Of a stretch of 25,524 nucleotides of DNA, positions 24,676-25,524 are shown one piece after another. The notes beneath the pieces are model-generated. The model did no database searches. It was not told the origin of the DNA and worked only from the letters and a program-made list of their open reading frames with translations. This DNA is from Proteobacteria bacterium UBA6920. GTDB taxonomy: Bacteria > Pseudomonadota > Gammaproteobacteria > SG8-11. A program made the translations under genes and the position numbers. The DNA lies in NCBI GenBank assembly GCA_002448875.1, contig DKAS01000041.1:11143-36666 (forward strand), given 5' to 3'. Each line of letters begins with the position of its first letter. Position 1 is the stretch's first letter.

Positions 24676-25524
24676 GGCGGCCGACGAAGACCTGGTGATC
24701 CACGGCACCGTGGTCAAGCCGGGGCAGCGCGCCACCATCGATCTGCCGGTGGCCAAGCTTTACACTCATACGCCGGTGGCGATGCCGCTGCATGTGGTGC
24801 GCGGCAAGAAACCGGGCGCCATTATGTTCGTCAGCGCCGCCATTCACGGCGACGAAATCAACGGGGTCGAGGTTATTCGCCGGGTGCTGCAGGCGCCGAC
24901 ACTGGCGCGCCTGAGCGGCACCCTGATCGCCATTCCCATCGTCAATGTCTATGGGTTCATCCAGCACAGCCGCTACCTGCCGGACCGCCGTGATCTCAAC
25001 CGCAATTTTCCCGGTTCCGAGAAAGGCTCTCTGACCGCCCGCCTGGCCTATCTGTTCACCAAGGAAATCGTCGAACGCTGTGACTACGGCATCGATATCC
25101 ATACCGGCGCCCAGCATCGCAACAACCTGCCGCAGGTGCGGGCCAATCTGCAAGACGCCGAGACCGCGCGCCTGGCCCGCGCTTTCGGCGTGCCGGTGGT
25201 GCTCAATTCCGATACCCGCGACGGTTCGCTGCGCGAGGCGGCCAGCGAACTGGGAATCCCGACGCTGCTGTACGAGGCGGGCGAAGCGCTGCGTTTCGAT
25301 GAGCTGTCGATACGCACCGGGGTGCACGGGGTGCTCAATGTCATGCGCGAATTGAAAATGCTGCCGCGCAACAAGGGCGGACAGCGTCTGCCGCCGGCGC
25401 CGCTGCTGGCCCGCGCCAGCACCTGGGTGCGGGCGCCGGGCAGCGGCATCGTGCGCTTCCTGGTGGAGCTGGGAGCCCATGTGGACAAGAACCAGGTGCT
25501 GGGCATCGTCGCCGATCCTTTCGG
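24662..25524 (+). CDS. Succinylglutamate desuccinylase/aspartoacylase family hydrolase (partial)
   Basis: The gene continues beyond the right edge; 287 codons are visible. It is a zinc-dependent amidohydrolase of the M14-related AstE/AspA family: zinc ligands His62 and Glu65 in [10 protein letters not shown], His147 in DIHTGAQH, substrate-binding [10 protein letters not shown] (111-120), and catalytic Glu205 in [10 protein letters not shown]. From about residue 250 a small lipoyl-like beta domain begins ([18 protein letters not shown]), typical of the long members. It should cleave an N-acyl or side-chain amide bond of an amino acid or peptide; the substrate is unknown. GTG 24662 inside the rimK 3' end is taken as start; an in-frame GTG at 24695 is the alternative, and neither has a good ribosome binding site, which fits translational coupling to rimK. 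Confidence 0.85.
   Translation, partial: MAKVRAADEDLVIHGTVVKPGQRATIDLPVAKLYTHTPVAMPLHVVRGKKPGAIMFVSAAIHGDEINGVEVIRRVLQAPTLARLSGTLIAIPIVNVYGFIQHSRYLPDRRDLNRNFPGSEKGSLTARLAYLFTKEIVERCDYGIDIHTGAQHRNNLPQVRANLQDAETARLARAFGVPVVLNSDTRDGSLREAASELGIPTLLYEAGEALRFDELSIRTGVHGVLNVMRELKMLPRNKGGQRLPPAPLLARASTWVRAPGSGIVRFLVELGAHVDKNQVLGIVADPF

Overview
The window looks like chromosomal DNA of a GC-rich gammaproteobacterium. It carries an mltF-type lytic transglycosylase, MarC and PsiE family membrane proteins, rimK, lipoproteins with lipoboxes, and GGAGG-type ribosome binding sites. No species can be named from the sequence. I see no rRNA, tRNA, CRISPR array, transposase or phage gene.

Left part (1-7700). 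On the minus strand, two tandem paralogous TPR-repeat lipoproteins (2408-3928 and 598-2079) lead towards a partial gene at the edge, an inactive-transglutaminase/7TM (UUP1-like) membrane protein. The two lipoprotein genes share a palindromic sequence about 90 bases upstream of their starts. On the plus strand follow an MFS transporter, a lipoprotein with carboxypeptidase-regulatory-like repeats ending in a clear terminator, and a two-CxxC zinc-ribbon protein of the BCAM0308 type. This last gene converges on mltF across a perfect 13-bp hairpin that also encodes the mltF C-terminus.

Middle (7700-22000). mltF is preceded by an 84-codon gene that overlaps its start. Then comes the most interesting block: a glutamine-hydrolysing asparagine synthase homologue; a membrane protein related to M48 peptidases whose zinc-binding residues are lost; a convergent M14 carboxypeptidase; and a plus-strand run of a GNAT/C39-peptidase fusion, a RimK-like ATP-grasp ligase with an RLAN-type N-terminal domain, an RMD1/DUF155 protein and a methyltransferase with a regulatory domain. 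The parts list (amidotransferase, acetyltransferase, ATP-grasp ligase, peptidases) matches what is needed to build, cap, amidate and degrade a small peptide or peptide tag. It resembles, split over several genes, the N-acetylglutaminylglutamine amide pathway. The 450-base gap inside this block holds a 134-nt multibranched inverted-repeat element with two identical GGGA loops, probably a dispersed repeat or structured RNA. A nested inverted repeat lies before the methyltransferase gene.

Right part (22000-25524). A small exported protein of unknown function with a strong terminator is followed by a MarC family protein on the minus strand. On the plus strand lie a PsiE family protein, rimK (ribosomal protein S6 glutamate ligase type) and an overlapping, edge-truncated succinylglutamate desuccinylase/aspartoacylase family gene. 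Counting the UUP1-like gene on the left edge, three different gene sets of the ATP-grasp peptide-ligase world lie within 25 kb.
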